Counted from the first letter of the stretch, positions 41,053 through 50,990 are shown. The stretch: 64,000 nt of DNA from Streptomyces lincolnensis (GCF_001685355.1 NZ_CP016438.1:2294001-2358000); one strand, 5' to 3'. Made by a program: numbers and translations. The notes: generated from the sequence alone by a model not told the origin.

Positions 41053-44000
41053 TCACCGTTCGTCGGAGGGTGCGAAGGGTTCGGGGGGTGCGGAGGATTC
41101 GGGGACCTCGGACGGCACCTGGAGGACGACCAGCCCGTTGGGGGTGGCGACGGCCAGTGTGCCGTCGGGCCCCGCGGAGAGACCGGTCACCACGGACGGG
41201 ATCGTGACCGGCACATGCTGGTCGAGGATTCCGGGTCCCAGCAGGGCGAACTCGCCGGGACCGTCTCCGGCCACGGCACACCTGAGCCCGGGCAGCGGAG
41301 CCATGTGCCGGATCGGGAAGGGCGCGTAATACGCGCCCACGATCTCGGCACGGGCGGGATCGTCCGGGTCGACGCCGTAGATGTGCACCCTCTCGTTCCA
41401 GGCCAGGAAGAGTTCCGGGCGCACCGGATCATCGCGCGCCACCACGTGCTGGACCCCGAAACCCAGCATGTCTCCCTGGAAGAGCGTCCCGTCGTCCAGA
41501 TCCCGGAACAGCAGTCCCGTCAGCGAGGGGTCCGGGGCACGGCGGGTGAGCTTCTGACGCACCACCAACCGCACGACATCAGGCAGCGTCGACGGTACTT
41601 CCGTGCGGGTCTCCAGCCGTCTGGCGAAGTCGGTCCACGAGGCGAGGACGCGTCGCCGTCCCAGCCGCAGCCGCCACACCCCGGGGGTGTCCCGGTGGCG
41701 CAGGTCGGCCACGCCGAGCCAGGCCCGGGCCGGATCCGTGAGGTCCCAGCGCTCCACGACACCGTGGACGCTGCGGGAGAGCAGGACCGGACCCGGACCG
41801 TCCTCGGTGCTCAGGGCGGCCACCGGGCCGTCGGAGACCGGCCGCAGCCGCCCCCGGGCCGTGCCGTCGCGCAGGTCGCGGACCGCGATCTCGCCGTCCG
41901 GGCCGCCCGCCACCACATCGGTCCGGTCCCTCCCCTCGACCACGGCGACGGCGGTGACCGGGCGCACGCTCTCCAATGCCCGGAGCATGCGCCATTCCCG
42001 CCCGGAGCGGCCCAGCAGGAAGACATCCCCTCGTTCGTCCCCGCACAGCACGCCTTCCGCCGTGGCGGTCAGCACCGAGGCGGGGGCGGGAAGCCCGTGT
42101 CCAGGACCTCCCGCGACCTCCTCCAGGCGCCCGTCGCTGCCGGCGCTGACCAGCAACGGCCCGTCCGGCCCGGGCACATGGGCCACACCCGTGACCCGCG
42201 CCGTGGAACCGGGCAGGGGGTCCCGGGCGGCCACCCGCGTGTGCACCGTCCGCGGCGGCCCGAGGGGGCGGCAGCCCGGCAGCAGCCACTCCTGGACGGT
42301 GCCGTCGTCGGCGCCGACGGCGAGACGACCGGAACCGTCGGGGCCGAGAGCGAGGGCGGTGGTCCAGCGTTCCCGGTCGGGCGCCGGTCCGCGCGCGTAC
42401 CAGCGGGCACCGGTCACGTCCCAGCACGACACCCGGCCGGTCCCCGTGCCGACCACCACGACGTCCCGGCCGCGCACCCGCCCCACGCACAGGGCTGTCA
42501 CCGTCTCCGGGACCGTGAACCGCTGTTCGGCCACGGCGAGTCCGTTCCGCAGCACGAGCACCCGGACCACGCCGCCGTACTCCCCCGTCACCACCACGTC
42601 CCGTCCGTCCGCCGTACTGCCGACGGCGGCCGCCCCGATCAGCGGCACCTCCCACGGGTGCGGACGGGGTACCGAGCGGTGCCACAGCTCGTGGGCCGTG
42701 CCGTCCGCCGACCAGCAGCGGATCATGTGGTCCTGGCCCACGCTGACGACCGCCGGGACGCCCCGGGGACCGCGAATCACGCCGAGCGCGAGGATCCGCT
42801 CGTCGTGCGCGTCGACGCGTGTGGTGTTCGCCGCGTGCTCGGTCGGCCAGCAGCGGACGACGCCGTCCGAACCGCCCACCCACACCGTGCCGTTCACGGT
42901 GCACAGGGCGGTGACCTCGTGCCGCGAGGCCGGGGCGCCGATGCGCTCCCCGGTGTCGAGGGCGTACACCTGGGCGCCCGGCCGGCCCGGCTGCCGGACC
43001 AGTGCGCTCGGCCTGCCGTGCAGGTCGAGCGTGGTGAGCGCGCGCTCGCCCGCGCCGCCGCAGCGCGTCGGGCGGCCGACCGGGCGGCCGCTGGCGACAT
43101 CGATCCGGTGCAGCAGGCCGTCGGCGGTGGCCACGGCCGCCAGCCACTGGCCGTCCGGTTCCACCCGGTGCACGGCGACGGCGCTCACCGCCGCGGCGCC
43201 CCGGTGCAGGGTGCGGACGGGCTCTCCCGTGTCCAGCGCGGTGAGCCGGACCGAGCCGTCGCGACCGGCCGACACCAGCAGGCGTCCCTCACCGTCGGGC
43301 CGCACCACTTCCAGCGCGGTCACCGCTCCCTCGTGTCCGGGCGTGAACCGGCGCGGGAGGTGGCGGTCCGCCGCGTAGACGGTGACGCTGCCGTCCGCGT
43401 GGCCGAGCAGCAGCTCGCCGGGCAGGGCGCCGGCGGGGGCGACGCAGCGGGTGACGGGCGGCAGCCTCAGGTGCCTGCCCGCACCCGGTACCTCCGGTCC
43501 CAGGGTGGCCGAGACGGTGGCCATGCGCTGGGCGCGCAGCTGGTTGTAGAGCGCCTGGTCGGTGGGATGGATCTGGCGCCAGCGTCGCCGGGGCAGGTCG
43601 GGCAGGTCACTGGTCTCCGCCAGCGCGTGCACGACGACCTGCCCGCCGGTGAAGCGCAGGGCCGCGTACCGCGTTCCGCCCCGCGCCCGCAGCACGGTCA
43701 GCTCCTCGGCGGGCACCAGGCCGCGCGCGTGACCCTCCTGGTCCAGGGTCGGGTGCGCCGGCAGCCGCCAGGTGCCCGTGTCCGCGGTCCCGTCGAGCCG
43801 CCAGACGTGCAGCAGGCGCGCCTCGGACACCTCGCGCCGTACCGGTGTGCCCCGCCCGGCGCGGTCGGCGGCCTGCCCCAGCAGCCGGCGCACCAGGGCG
43901 GAGCCCGGCCGTTGCGTCGGTTCCGAGCGGCCGAGGACGCGCCGGGTGACACTGCGGACGTCACCGAAATCGGCGGACAGGACGGCCACGCACGGGCCGA

Positions 44001-46548
44001 GCGCCGGCAGGGCGGTCAGCGTCGTGTCGTACAGGGTGAAGGGCAGCCGTCTGGTGCGCACCGCCCGGCCGGTGACGAGGTCCCGTCCGCGGACGAGGGA
44101 TTCTCCGCCCTCGCCCGGCTCCACGACCCGGGCCCCGCCTCTCGGCATCGGCACGACCACGCCCCGGCCGCCGGGGAGCCCGGCCAGGGAGCGGTCGCCC
44201 TCCCGCGGGTCCCACACCGCCCAGCGGGCCCGCCAGGGCAGCGGCACGTCCAGGTCGCAGGAGCGTGCCAGCGCGTCCGCCCGACGACAGACGGCGGCCA
44301 GCCGCAACCGGGCCAGCGCGGTCGGGTCCGGGCCGCCGCCCCCGTGGTCGCGCAGTAGGGGTTCGAGGTCCCGCAGGGCCTGGCCGGCCGCCTGCCCGGC
44401 CGGTGTGCGCAGGGCGGGCAGCGCGGCGAGCAGCGGTCCGGGATGGGCCCGGAGCACGAAGGAGGCGTCCTGCACCAGGTCGTCCAGCACACCGCCCTCG
44501 GCGGCGTGGCGGGCCAGGTACCGCCGGACGTACGGGTGATCGGTCGTGCGCAGGACGCGGGTGACGGTGCGCTGCGCGGAGCGGGTGGCGTGCCCGGCGC
44601 GCAGATGGTCGATGAGGGCGCGGTGGTAGACGCGGTAGACGGACTCGCCGTCCTCCTCGGTCTCCACCAGATAGGAACCGGCCACCTCCCGCAGCCAGAC
44701 GATGTCCTCGCTGGTGTACTCGCGCCCAGCCAGTGCCGTGGCGAGGCCCGGCCACACGCCGCCCCAGGGCAGTCCGGCGCCCTGGGCGAAGGCCAGGGGC
44801 AGCAGCAGGTCCCGGGCCCGGCGGGTGCCCTCGCCGAGACGCCGCTCCAGATCGCGCTGCATGGCCTGACCGGGCCGCGTGGGCAGTCCGGCCCGCCAGG
44901 CCGGGTCGTAGGGATCGGCGGGCGGTGCCTCGCGGACCAGGGTGCGCGCGGTGATGAGGGCCACGAGGAAGGAGCGCCCCGCGGCCTCGGCGACGGCGTC
45001 CGCGATGGCGCCGAGATGGTCGGCCCGGTGGTCCGCCAGGGTCGACCCGGGAGCCGCGAAGAGCTTGCGGACGTAGGCCCGTACGGCGGGCGGATCGACG
45101 TACCGCTCGTCGTCGAGGTCGACGCGCAGCACGCCGGTGCTCAGCTGGTCGGTCACGTGCCGCCGGGCGGCGAGCAGCAGGCGCAGGGGCAGTCCGAGAG
45201 CGGGGTCCGTCAGCGCCAGCACCATGTCGACGACCTCTTGCGGGGCGAGTGCCTCGTCGACGGCGTCGAGGATCACGACCAGCGGTTCGGTCCGCCGTTG
45301 CAGCGTGCGCACGAGCGCGTCCGGCGATTCCACGCCGCCCATGCCGGCGGCGGCTCCGAGCCGGTCGAGGATCTGCCGGGTGGACTTGTGGCTGGCGAGC
45401 ACGGAGTCGTGCAGGGCCCCCGGGGCCGGTACAGCGTCGGCGGGCAGTCCGTCACGCGGCAGGGAGGCCCGGCGCCGGGTGTCGGCCAGGACCGTCACCA
45501 GCCCGAGGAGCGCGGACTTGCCGGAGCCCGGGTCCCCGGTGACCAGGCAGAGCCGTTCGTCGGCGCGTTCGGGGGCGAGCCATGCGGTGACCGTGCGCAG
45601 CGCGGCGTGCCGGCCGGTGAAGTACGCGACCTCGGAGGCCGGTACGTCGGTCCCGCGCGCCCTCGGGTCGAAGTGGGCGGTCAGTTCGGCCTTGCGTTCC
45701 TCCCGGCCGCGGGCGAACCGCGCGAAGAGTTCGTCGCCCTCGTCGACCCTGCGGTCCCGGGCGCCGGGCACATGGCGGGGATTGGGCAGGAAGAGCGGTG
45801 AGCCGGAGGTGCAGTGGACCGTGTGGACGACGGGTTCCTGCCAGTCCGGCACCTCGGGGTCGCGTGAGACGCGCTCCATGACGTCGTCCAGGCGCAGATG
45901 CCGGGGTACCCGGCCGGCGTACATGGCCTCCCGGCGCACGGCCCGGTCGAACGCTGAGGACAGGGCGCCCGGCGCGGTCTCCTGCTTGCGCCGCGACGAG
46001 GCGATCATGACCAGGCCGTTGCCGGGGCTCCGGCCGCCGGTGGGCCGGAACCGGCGGTCGCGCAGGGCACCGCCCAGCGCCTCTTCGAGACCGGCCTCGG
46101 AATGGCAGGCGTCCAGCAGGACCAGCAGCCGCTCGATCCCGGTCTCCTCCCAGAGCTGGGCGACCAGGTCCTCCGTCGGCAGGGCGGTGCCCCGCAGGTC
46201 CCCGTCGCTGTCGGCGGTCAACAGGTAGTGGCGGCCGCTCTGTTCGGCGACGGCGCCGTGGCCGGCGAAGTAGAGCACCACGTAGTCGTCGGGCCGGCGC
46301 TCGTCGGAGACGGCGAACGCCCGTAACGCCTTGAGCAGTTGCTCCTTGGTGGGGTCGGGGCCGGTGACGGCGGCCCGTTCGTACCCGAGCAGCCCGACGA
46401 AGAGATCCTCCACCCGGCGTACGTCACGGGCGAGTTCCGGCCGTTCGAGGTGGGGGAAGGCAGGTACCCGCGGGACGGTCGCGGTGATCAGGTAGCGGCG
46501 GGGCGGCGGCTCCGGGGGCCCGCCGTCCTCAGTGCGGGAGGCAGCCAT
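41053..46548 (-). CDS. Giant caspase-like protease/STAND NTPase/beta-propeller protein (predicted conflict or cell-death effector)
   Basis: The 1831-residue protein has three parts. Residues about 15-255 form a caspase-like (C14) domain with the dyad His97 (VLYFAGHGA) and Cys148 (LLDACHSEAG). Residues about 310-700 form a STAND/NACHT-like NTPase with Walker A GDPGSGKS (338-345), Walker B VVILDAVDEA (about 424-433) and a sensor-like LLLAARR. Residues about 765-1815 are degenerate WD40-like propeller repeats, perhaps two. Codon 75 is TTA, before the active site, implying bldA-dependent synthesis. The ATG at 46548 overlaps the upstream hydrolase by 20 bases. The architecture is that of ligand-sensing suicide proteases; the substrate and trigger are unknown. 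Confidence 0.88.
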   Translation of the reverse strand: MAASRTEDGGPPEPPPRRYLITATVPRVPAFPHLERPELARDVRRVEDLFVGLLGYERAAVTGPDPTKEQLLKALRAFAVSDERRPDDYVVLYFAGHGAVAEQSGRHYLLTADSDGDLRGTALPTEDLVAQLWEETGIERLLVLLDACHSEAGLEEALGGALRDRRFRPTGGRSPGNGLVMIASSRRKQETAPGALSSAFDRAVRREAMYAGRVPRHLRLDDVMERVSRDPEVPDWQEPVVHTVHCTSGSPLFLPNPRHVPGARDRRVDEGDELFARFARGREERKAELTAHFDPRARGTDVPASEVAYFTGRHAALRTVTAWLAPERADERLCLVTGDPGSGKSALLGLVTVLADTRRRASLPRDGLPADAVPAPGALHDSVLASHKSTRQILDRLGAAAGMGGVESPDALVRTLQRRTEPLVVILDAVDEALAPQEVVDMVLALTDPALGLPLRLLLAARRHVTDQLSTGVLRVDLDDERYVDPPAVRAYVRKLFAAPGSTLADHRADHLGAIADAVAEAAGRSFLVALITARTLVREAPPADPYDPAWRAGLPTRPGQAMQRDLERRLGEGTRRARDLLLPLAFAQGAGLPWGGVWPGLATALAGREYTSEDIVWLREVAGSYLVETEEDGESVYRVYHRALIDHLRAGHATRSAQRTVTRVLRTTDHPYVRRYLARHAAEGGVLDDLVQDASFVLRAHPGPLLAALPALRTPAGQAAGQALRDLEPLLRDHGGGGPDPTALARLRLAAVCRRADALARSCDLDVPLPWRARWAVWDPREGDRSLAGLPGGRGVVVPMPRGGARVVEPGEGGESLVRGRDLVTGRAVRTRRLPFTLYDTTLTALPALGPCVAVLSADFGDVRSVTRRVLGRSEPTQRPGSALVRRLLGQAADRAGRGTPVRREVSEARLLHVWRLDGTADTGTWRLPAHPTLDQEGHARGLVPAEELTVLRARGGTRYAALRFTGGQVVVHALAETSDLPDLPRRRWRQIHPTDQALYNQLRAQRMATVSATLGPEVPGAGRHLRLPPVTRCVAPAGALPGELLLGHADGSVTVYAADRHLPRRFTPGHEGAVTALEVVRPDGEGRLLVSAGRDGSVRLTALDTGEPVRTLHRGAAAVSAVAVHRVEPDGQWLAAVATADGLLHRIDVASGRPVGRPTRCGGAGERALTTLDLHGRPSALVRQPGRPGAQVYALDTGERIGAPASRHEVTALCTVNGTVWVGGSDGVVRCWPTEHAANTTRVDAHDERILALGVIRGPRGVPAVVSVGQDHMIRCWSADGTAHELWHRSVPRPHPWEVPLIGAAAVGSTADGRDVVVTGEYGGVVRVLVLRNGLAVAEQRFTVPETVTALCVGRVRGRDVVVVGTGTGRVSCWDVTGARWYARGPAPDRERWTTALALGPDGSGRLAVGADDGTVQEWLLPGCRPLGPPRTVHTRVAARDPLPGSTARVTGVAHVPGPDGPLLVSAGSDGRLEEVAGGPGHGLPAPASVLTATAEGVLCGDERGDVFLLGRSGREWRMLRALESVRPVTAVAVVEGRDRTDVVAGGPDGEIAVRDLRDGTARGRLRPVSDGPVAALSTEDGPGPVLLSRSVHGVVERWDLTDPARAWLGVADLRHRDTPGVWRLRLGRRRVLASWTDFARRLETRTEVPSTLPDVVRLVVRQKLTRRAPDPSLTGLLFRDLDDGTLFQGDMLGFGVQHVVARDDPVRPELFLAWNERVHIYGVDPDDPARAEIVGAYYAPFPIRHMAPLPGLRCAVAGDGPGEFALLGPGILDQHVPVTIPSVVTGLSAGPDGTLAVATPNGLVVLQVPSEVPESSAPPEPFAPSDER

Positions 46549-47389
46549 CGGCGATCGCCCGGCCCGCCTCGACGGTGTTGAGGTAGCGCGTCGCATCGTG
46601 CGCCCGGGAGCCGTTGTGCACGGTCAGGCAGCGTATGTCCGGCCCGAACAGGGGGCGCAGATCCTTCACCAGCGCGACGACGTCACCCTCGTCGGCGAGG
46701 TTGGTCCAGGACGTGACCGAGCCCGGCCAGTCCCCCGGTGTTCCGCTCTCACCGACCCGCAGCCGGTCGAAGACGAGCCGTCGGATGCCGAGCGGCGAGC
46801 CGACGGTGAGCAGGGCCCGCACCGGCCACTCGGGATGCGCGCACAGCGCCTCGTAGGCGACCACACTGCCCAGGGAGTGCCCGACGACGACCTCGGTGCG
46901 GTCGGTGACGGCCGCCGCGACGCGTGCCTGCACGGCGGCGTGCACCGCGGGGTCGTGCAGATAGGCGCGGACCTGCTTCAGGTCGAGGACCAGGGCGCGC
47001 AGGGCGAGGGAGGCGAAGAACCGCGACTGGCCCAGGGCGTCGAGCGCCCTCTGCACCGACCGCGGTGTGCGGACGAGGGTGCGCGCGTCGGGCGGCATGA
47101 CGCCCGGATCCGTACGGGCCGCCTCCTCCCACAGCGCGAACAGCAGCTCTGTCTCGAATCCCTCGCCCACGTCCGAGGCGTCCAGCGGTGGGTCGCCGAT
47201 CGCGAGGGTGCGGCCGGGCGGGCGGAAGAGGTCGCCGTAGAAGACGCAGCGCACGTCGTGGGGGGTGAGGGTCAGCGGGGAGGCGGCCCGGCGCAGGCCG
47301 TCGGTCAGCGCGGGGCGCCAGGAGCCGGTCAACTCCGCTTCTCCCGCGTACTGCCGGCCGATCCCGTGGATGCAGACCACCCGAGCCAT
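46529..47389 (-). CDS. Alpha/beta-hydrolase partner of the caspase-STAND protein
   Basis: The 286-residue protein has the N-terminal VVCIHGIGRQY motif, the nucleophile elbow VVGHSLGSV (Ser172), a probable acid in NLADEGDVVA and a histidine in SRAHDATRYL, i.e. a complete serine hydrolase triad of the lipase type. No signal peptide is seen. The downstream caspase gene starts 20 bases before its stop, so they are coupled and should work together, the hydrolase perhaps as a second effector or regulator. A GTGATCAC palindrome at 47417-47424 lies just upstream of the ATG at 47389, in the 80-base gap after tetR. Confidence 0.85.
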   Translation of the reverse strand: MARVVCIHGIGRQYAGEAELTGSWRPALTDGLRRAASPLTLTPHDVRCVFYGDLFRPPGRTLAIGDPPLDASDVGEGFETELLFALWEEAARTDPGVMPPDARTLVRTPRSVQRALDALGQSRFFASLALRALVLDLKQVRAYLHDPAVHAAVQARVAAAVTDRTEVVVGHSLGSVVAYEALCAHPEWPVRALLTVGSPLGIRRLVFDRLRVGESGTPGDWPGSVTSWTNLADEGDVVALVKDLRPLFGPDIRCLTVHNGSRAHDATRYLNTVEAGRAIADGCLPH

Positions 47390-47469
47390 CGCGTCCCCCC
47401 ATGCCCGACCCAAGGTGTGATCACCCTAGCAACGGCGGGACGCGGTGGGGCCCTTGGCGCGGGAACGGG

Positions 47470-48087
47470 TCAGTCCAGTACGCGCGCCAGATAGGCCCGC
47501 AGCATCTCCCGCGTCTCCGCGATGATCCGTTCGTCCCCCTCCGGGGCCATCCGGAAGGCGAGGTGGACCAGGGCGTCGGCGGTTTCGACGGCGATGAGGA
47601 AGACGCGGCGGAGGTCGTCGTCGGGCGTGCGGACGAGGTAGCCGGAGAGGAGGTCGGTGAGGCGGTCGGCGACGCGGTGGTTGGGTTCGGTGTGGCGGGC
47701 GCCGACCGGAATCTGGTTGCCGAAGTCGACGAGGGAGAAGCCGGGGGCGGTGCGCTTCATGGCGAGGTACTCGTCGAGCACGGCGTCCATGGCCACGCGC
47801 CAGCCGCCGTCACCGGCGTCCTTCAGACGGGCGGTGACGCGCTCGGTGTAGCGCTCCAGGTTGCGTTCGGCGAGTGCGTCGGCCATCGCGCGCTTGTTGC
47901 CGAAGAAGCGGTAGACCGAGCCGATGGGCACCTCGGCGCGCTGGGCGACGGCCCGGGTGCTCAGGGCGTCGTAGCCGACCTCGTCGAGCAGGTCGGCGCA
48001 GGCGTCGAGAATCCTGGTCAGCCGTTCGGCGCTGCGCCGCTGCACGGGAGCGCGACGGAGCGATGTCACGTGGGGCACGGGCTTCAT
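47470..48087 (-). CDS. TetR-family regulator
   Basis: The 205-residue protein has a TetR HTH at about residues 20-65 (STRAVAQRAEVPIGSVYRFF). The C-terminal domain (residues 80-205) is all-helical, ending LRAYLARVLD, with no known ligand. The ATG at 48087 overlaps the stop of the upstream lipoprotein gene (ATGA), so the two form one operon. A purine-rich ribosome-binding site (GGAGAGG) precedes the start. It might regulate itself, the lipoprotein and perhaps the hydrolase-caspase genes 80 bases downstream, but no shared operator was found. Confidence 0.88.
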   Translation of the reverse strand: MKPVPHVTSLRRAPVQRRSAERLTRILDACADLLDEVGYDALSTRAVAQRAEVPIGSVYRFFGNKRAMADALAERNLERYTERVTARLKDAGDGGWRVAMDAVLDEYLAMKRTAPGFSLVDFGNQIPVGARHTEPNHRVADRLTDLLSGYLVRTPDDDLRRVFLIAVETADALVHLAFRMAPEGDERIIAETREMLRAYLARVLD

Positions 48088-48689
48088 GATGCCTCTCCGC
48101 CGTCGTCCGGGGAACCTCGCCCCCCGGTACGGGAGACGGGGGCCGGGGCACTCAGCGCGTCGCTCCCGTTCGCACCGGGGTCCGGTGCGGAAGCGGTGAT
48201 GTCGGCCGTGCTCTCGACGGGCTCGCCGTCGACGGCCCAGACCGTGGAGTCGTCGGCGTACAGGCGCGCGGTGAGGTGGTGGGTGCCGTGCGGGACGTAG
48301 CGGGCCGGGAGGCGGTACTCGGGGTTTCGCAGGACGACGACCGGGCGCCCGTTCACGAAGAGACGGGCGAAGCCCTGCCCGGCCGCGGCCCGGGCCGGGG
48401 TGCCGGCGGGCGAGAAGCGGAAGTGGCGCACGGTCAGCCGTACGTCCCAGGCGCCGTCGGCGGCGGGCTGCACCTCGATGCCGACGTCGGGCGCGCCCTG
48501 CTCGTCGACCTCGCGGTAGCGGTGGCCCTCCTTGTCCCGTTCGTCGAGGACTTCGCCGACCGGGGAGGGCGGGGATCCGTTCTTCCCGTTCTCCTGCTCC
48601 CGCGTACCACTGGAACCGCAGCCCGCGGATCCGGTCAGCAACAGGACACAGACCGCGAGCACGGCCAGGACTCCCCGCCTCCACGACAT
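48084..48689 (-). CDS. Putative lipoprotein, unknown function
   Basis: The 201-residue precursor has a lipoprotein signal with hydrophobic core VLAVLAVCVLLL and lipobox LTGSAGC, giving a lipid-modified cysteine on the outer face of the membrane. The mature part has a Gly/Ser/Asn-rich linker followed by a beta-rich domain with RLTVRHFRFSPAGT and RLPARYVPHGTHHLTARL, and an acidic tail. The ATG at 48689 is chosen over one ten codons earlier as it gives a normal signal. It is translationally coupled to tetR and divergent from hmgA. Function is unknown; a domain for carrying a periplasmic ligand is only a guess. Confidence 0.82.
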   Translation of the reverse strand: MSWRRGVLAVLAVCVLLLTGSAGCGSSGTREQENGKNGSPPSPVGEVLDERDKEGHRYREVDEQGAPDVGIEVQPAADGAWDVRLTVRHFRFSPAGTPARAAAGQGFARLFVNGRPVVVLRNPEYRLPARYVPHGTHHLTARLYADDSTVWAVDGEPVESTADITASAPDPGANGSDALSAPAPVSRTGGRGSPDDGGEAS

Positions 48690-48789
48690 GCCCGGGAGCG
48701 TAGAACACCGGTCCGACACCTCGAATCCCCCTGGGGTCGGGTTCCGGTCTCCTTCCGATCGTTCTCGATGAGGACGTCCGGCTCACCTC

Positions 48790-48829
48790 TTGCGTCCGGG
48801 AAACCGCAATCCTACGGTGTTGCATAGGA
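48790..48829 (+). promoter_or_regulatory. hmgA promoter with inverted repeat
   Basis: TTGCGT (48790-48795) and TACGGT (48813-48818), separated by 17 bases, are acceptable -35/-10 boxes. The inverted repeat TCCTA/TAGGA (48810-48814, 48825-48829) covers the -10 and start region and may be an operator for the downstream GntR or another repressor. Confidence 0.5.
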
Positions 48830-48851
48830 ATCAGTTATCCAGGGAGTGATC

Positions 48852-50177
48852 ATGAGCGGGGACGCGCGCAAGACCGCCGAGGGACTGGCCCACCTCTCCG
48901 GTTTCGGCAACGAGCACGCCTCGGAGGCGGTGCCCGGCGCCCTGCCCGAGGGCCGCAACTCGCCGCAGCGCGCCCCGCTCGGCCTGTACGCGGAGCAGCT
49001 CAGCGGGACGGCCTTCACCGAGCCGAGGGCCCACAACCGCCGCTCGTGGCTGTACCGGATCCGCCCGTCGGCCGCACATCCGGCGTTCACCCGCACGGAG
49101 AACGGCTCGATCCGCACGGCCCCCTTCACGGAGTCGGTGCCCGACCCGAACCGCCTGCGCTGGGACCCGCTGCCGGAGCCCGCGCCGGGGACCGACTTCC
49201 TGGCGGGACTGTGGACCCTCGGCGGCAACGGCGACGCCACCCAGCGCACCGGCATGGCCGTGCACCTCTATCACGCCACGTCCTCGATGGAGCGGGTCTT
49301 CGGCGACGCCGACGGCGAGCTGCTGATCGTCCCGGAGCTCGGCGGACTGCTGCTGCGCACCGAGTTCGGGCTCCTGCCCGTGGAGCCCGGCCAGGTGGCG
49401 CTGATCCCGCGTGGGGTCCGCTTCCGTGTGGAGCTGCTGGATGCCACGGCACGCGGTTATGTGTGCGAGAACTATGGCGCCCCCTTCCGCCTCCCCGACC
49501 TCGGCCCGATCGGCGCCAACGGGCTCGCCAACCCCCGGGACTTCCTGACGCCCGTCGCCGCCTACGAGGACACCGAGGGACCGGTGGAGGTGGTCAACAA
49601 GTACTGCGGCAACCTCTGGACGGCCACCTACGACCACTCCCCGCTCGATGTCGTCGCCTGGCACGGCAACCATGTGCCGTACAGCTACGACCTGCGCCGC
49701 TTCAATGTGCTGGGCAGCATCTCCTACGACCACCCGGACCCGTCGATCTTCACGGTGCTGACGTCTCCGTCCGACACCCCGGGGCTGGCCGGTGTCGACT
49801 TCGTGGTCTTCGCGCCGCGCTGGCTGGTGGGTGAGGACACCTTCCGGCCGCCGTATTTCCACCGCAACGTGATGAGCGAGTACATGGGCCTGATCGAGGG
49901 CGCGTACGACGCGAAGACCGCCGGCGAAGGGGGGTTCGTGCCCGGCGGCGGCTCGCTGCACACCATGATGTCGGCGCACGGTCCGGACCGGGAGACGTTC
50001 GACCGGGCGAGCGCGGCCGAACTGAGGCCGCAGAAGGTGGACGACGGCCTGGCCTTCATGTTCGAGACGCGCTGGCCGATCACCCTGACGTCCCGGGCGG
50101 CCCGGGCGGAGCACCTGCAACAGGGCTACGACGACGTGTGGTCGGGCCTCGAACGTCACTTCCGCCCGTTGCACTGA
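48852..50177 (+). CDS. hmgA: Homogentisate 1,2-dioxygenase
   Basis: The 441-residue enzyme opens the ring of homogentisate in tyrosine and phenylalanine degradation, giving maleylacetoacetate. The family sequence [11 protein letters not shown] is at the N-terminus, and the iron ligands are expected in [12 protein letters not shown] (His, Glu) and [12 protein letters not shown] (His). Length and motifs match the family throughout. The ATG at 48852 follows AGGGAG; a GTG two codons earlier is less likely. A GntR-family regulator is 27 bases downstream. No other homogentisate genes (maleylacetoacetate isomerase or fumarylacetoacetase) lie in the window. Confidence 0.97.
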   Translation: MSGDARKTAEGLAHLSGFGNEHASEAVPGALPEGRNSPQRAPLGLYAEQLSGTAFTEPRAHNRRSWLYRIRPSAAHPAFTRTENGSIRTAPFTESVPDPNRLRWDPLPEPAPGTDFLAGLWTLGGNGDATQRTGMAVHLYHATSSMERVFGDADGELLIVPELGGLLLRTEFGLLPVEPGQVALIPRGVRFRVELLDATARGYVCENYGAPFRLPDLGPIGANGLANPRDFLTPVAAYEDTEGPVEVVNKYCGNLWTATYDHSPLDVVAWHGNHVPYSYDLRRFNVLGSISYDHPDPSIFTVLTSPSDTPGLAGVDFVVFAPRWLVGEDTFRPPYFHRNVMSEYMGLIEGAYDAKTAGEGGFVPGGGSLHTMMSAHGPDRETFDRASAAELRPQKVDDGLAFMFETRWPITLTSRAARAEHLQQGYDDVWSGLERHFRPLH

Positions 50178-50204
50178 CCGAACCGCGAAAGGTACGGATA
50201 GCCC

Positions 50205-50951
50205 GTGACCTCCTTCGCTCCGGACTCGATCGTCCTGAACCGCAAGCTGCCGCTCTGGTACCAGGTGTCGCAGTCGCTGCGCGCCTCGATACTGGGCCGC
50301 TCACCCCGGGACCCGCTGCGGCTGCCCACCGAGGAGCAGCTCGCGGGGCACTACGGGGTGAGCGTGCTGACCATGCGGCAGGCGCTGAAGGAGCTGGAGG
50401 ACGAGGGGCTGATCACGCGGCACCGCAGACGCGGCACCTTCATCGAGCCGGACGCCCGCCGCGGCGCCCCCGTGCGGCTGCTCGGCTCGGTGGACGCCAT
50501 CGTGGCCCAGCAGTCCGGGATGACGACCGAGCTGCTGGAGCACGGCACGCGGCCCGTGCCGGCCGAACTCGCCGAGCACTTCCCGGATCTCGACGAGGTC
50601 GCCACCTACCACCGGCTGCGCGGCGACGAGAAGTCCGGTGAACCGACCAACCACGCCCGCAACTACGTCCGCCCCGAACTGGCCGCCCGCATCGACCTCG
50701 ACGACCTGCTGCGCTGGCCGATGACCAAGGTGCTCAGGGATGTCGTGGGCGCGGACATCAGCCGCATCACGGACACCGTCGAGGCGCGGCTGGCCGACCC
50801 GGAGACGGCCCGGCTGCTCCAAGTCCCGCTGCTCAGCCCGATCCTGCACTACACGGGCGTGACCTACGACGCGAAGGGCCGGGTGCTGGACGCGGTCGTG
50901 ATCCACTACCGCGGCGACCGCTTCTCCTTCACGGTGACCCTGGATGCGTAA
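50205..50951 (+). CDS. GntR/HutC-family regulator
   Basis: The 248-residue protein has a GntR winged helix (residues about 12-80: LPTEEQLAGHYGVSVLTMRQ) and a UTRA effector-binding domain (about 95-245), so it is HutC-type. It begins with GTG. Immediate proximity to hmgA (27 bases after its stop) suggests regulation of homogentisate or tyrosine catabolism, with a pathway metabolite as effector. The inverted repeat over the hmgA promoter could be its binding site. This is inference; UTRA regulators respond to diverse sugars and amino acids. Confidence 0.87.
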   Translation: MTSFAPDSIVLNRKLPLWYQVSQSLRASILGRSPRDPLRLPTEEQLAGHYGVSVLTMRQALKELEDEGLITRHRRRGTFIEPDARRGAPVRLLGSVDAIVAQQSGMTTELLEHGTRPVPAELAEHFPDLDEVATYHRLRGDEKSGEPTNHARNYVRPELAARIDLDDLLRWPMTKVLRDVVGADISRITDTVEARLADPETARLLQVPLLSPILHYTGVTYDAKGRVLDAVVIHYRGDRFSFTVTLDA

Positions 50952-50990
50952 GCGCTCCGCCATGAGCCCGGTGACAAACCTGCGGGCCGG

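Noticed and set aside
41326..41334. Possible additional TTA codon in the caspase gene
   Set aside because: The bases form TAT-TAC in the correct frame (Tyr-Tyr), so there is no TTA.
41215..44358. Very long open frame antisense to the caspase-STAND gene
   Set aside because: High GC with third-position bias keeps opposite frames open; the antisense translation is low-complexity and lacks domains, whereas the minus strand has clear motifs and a start.
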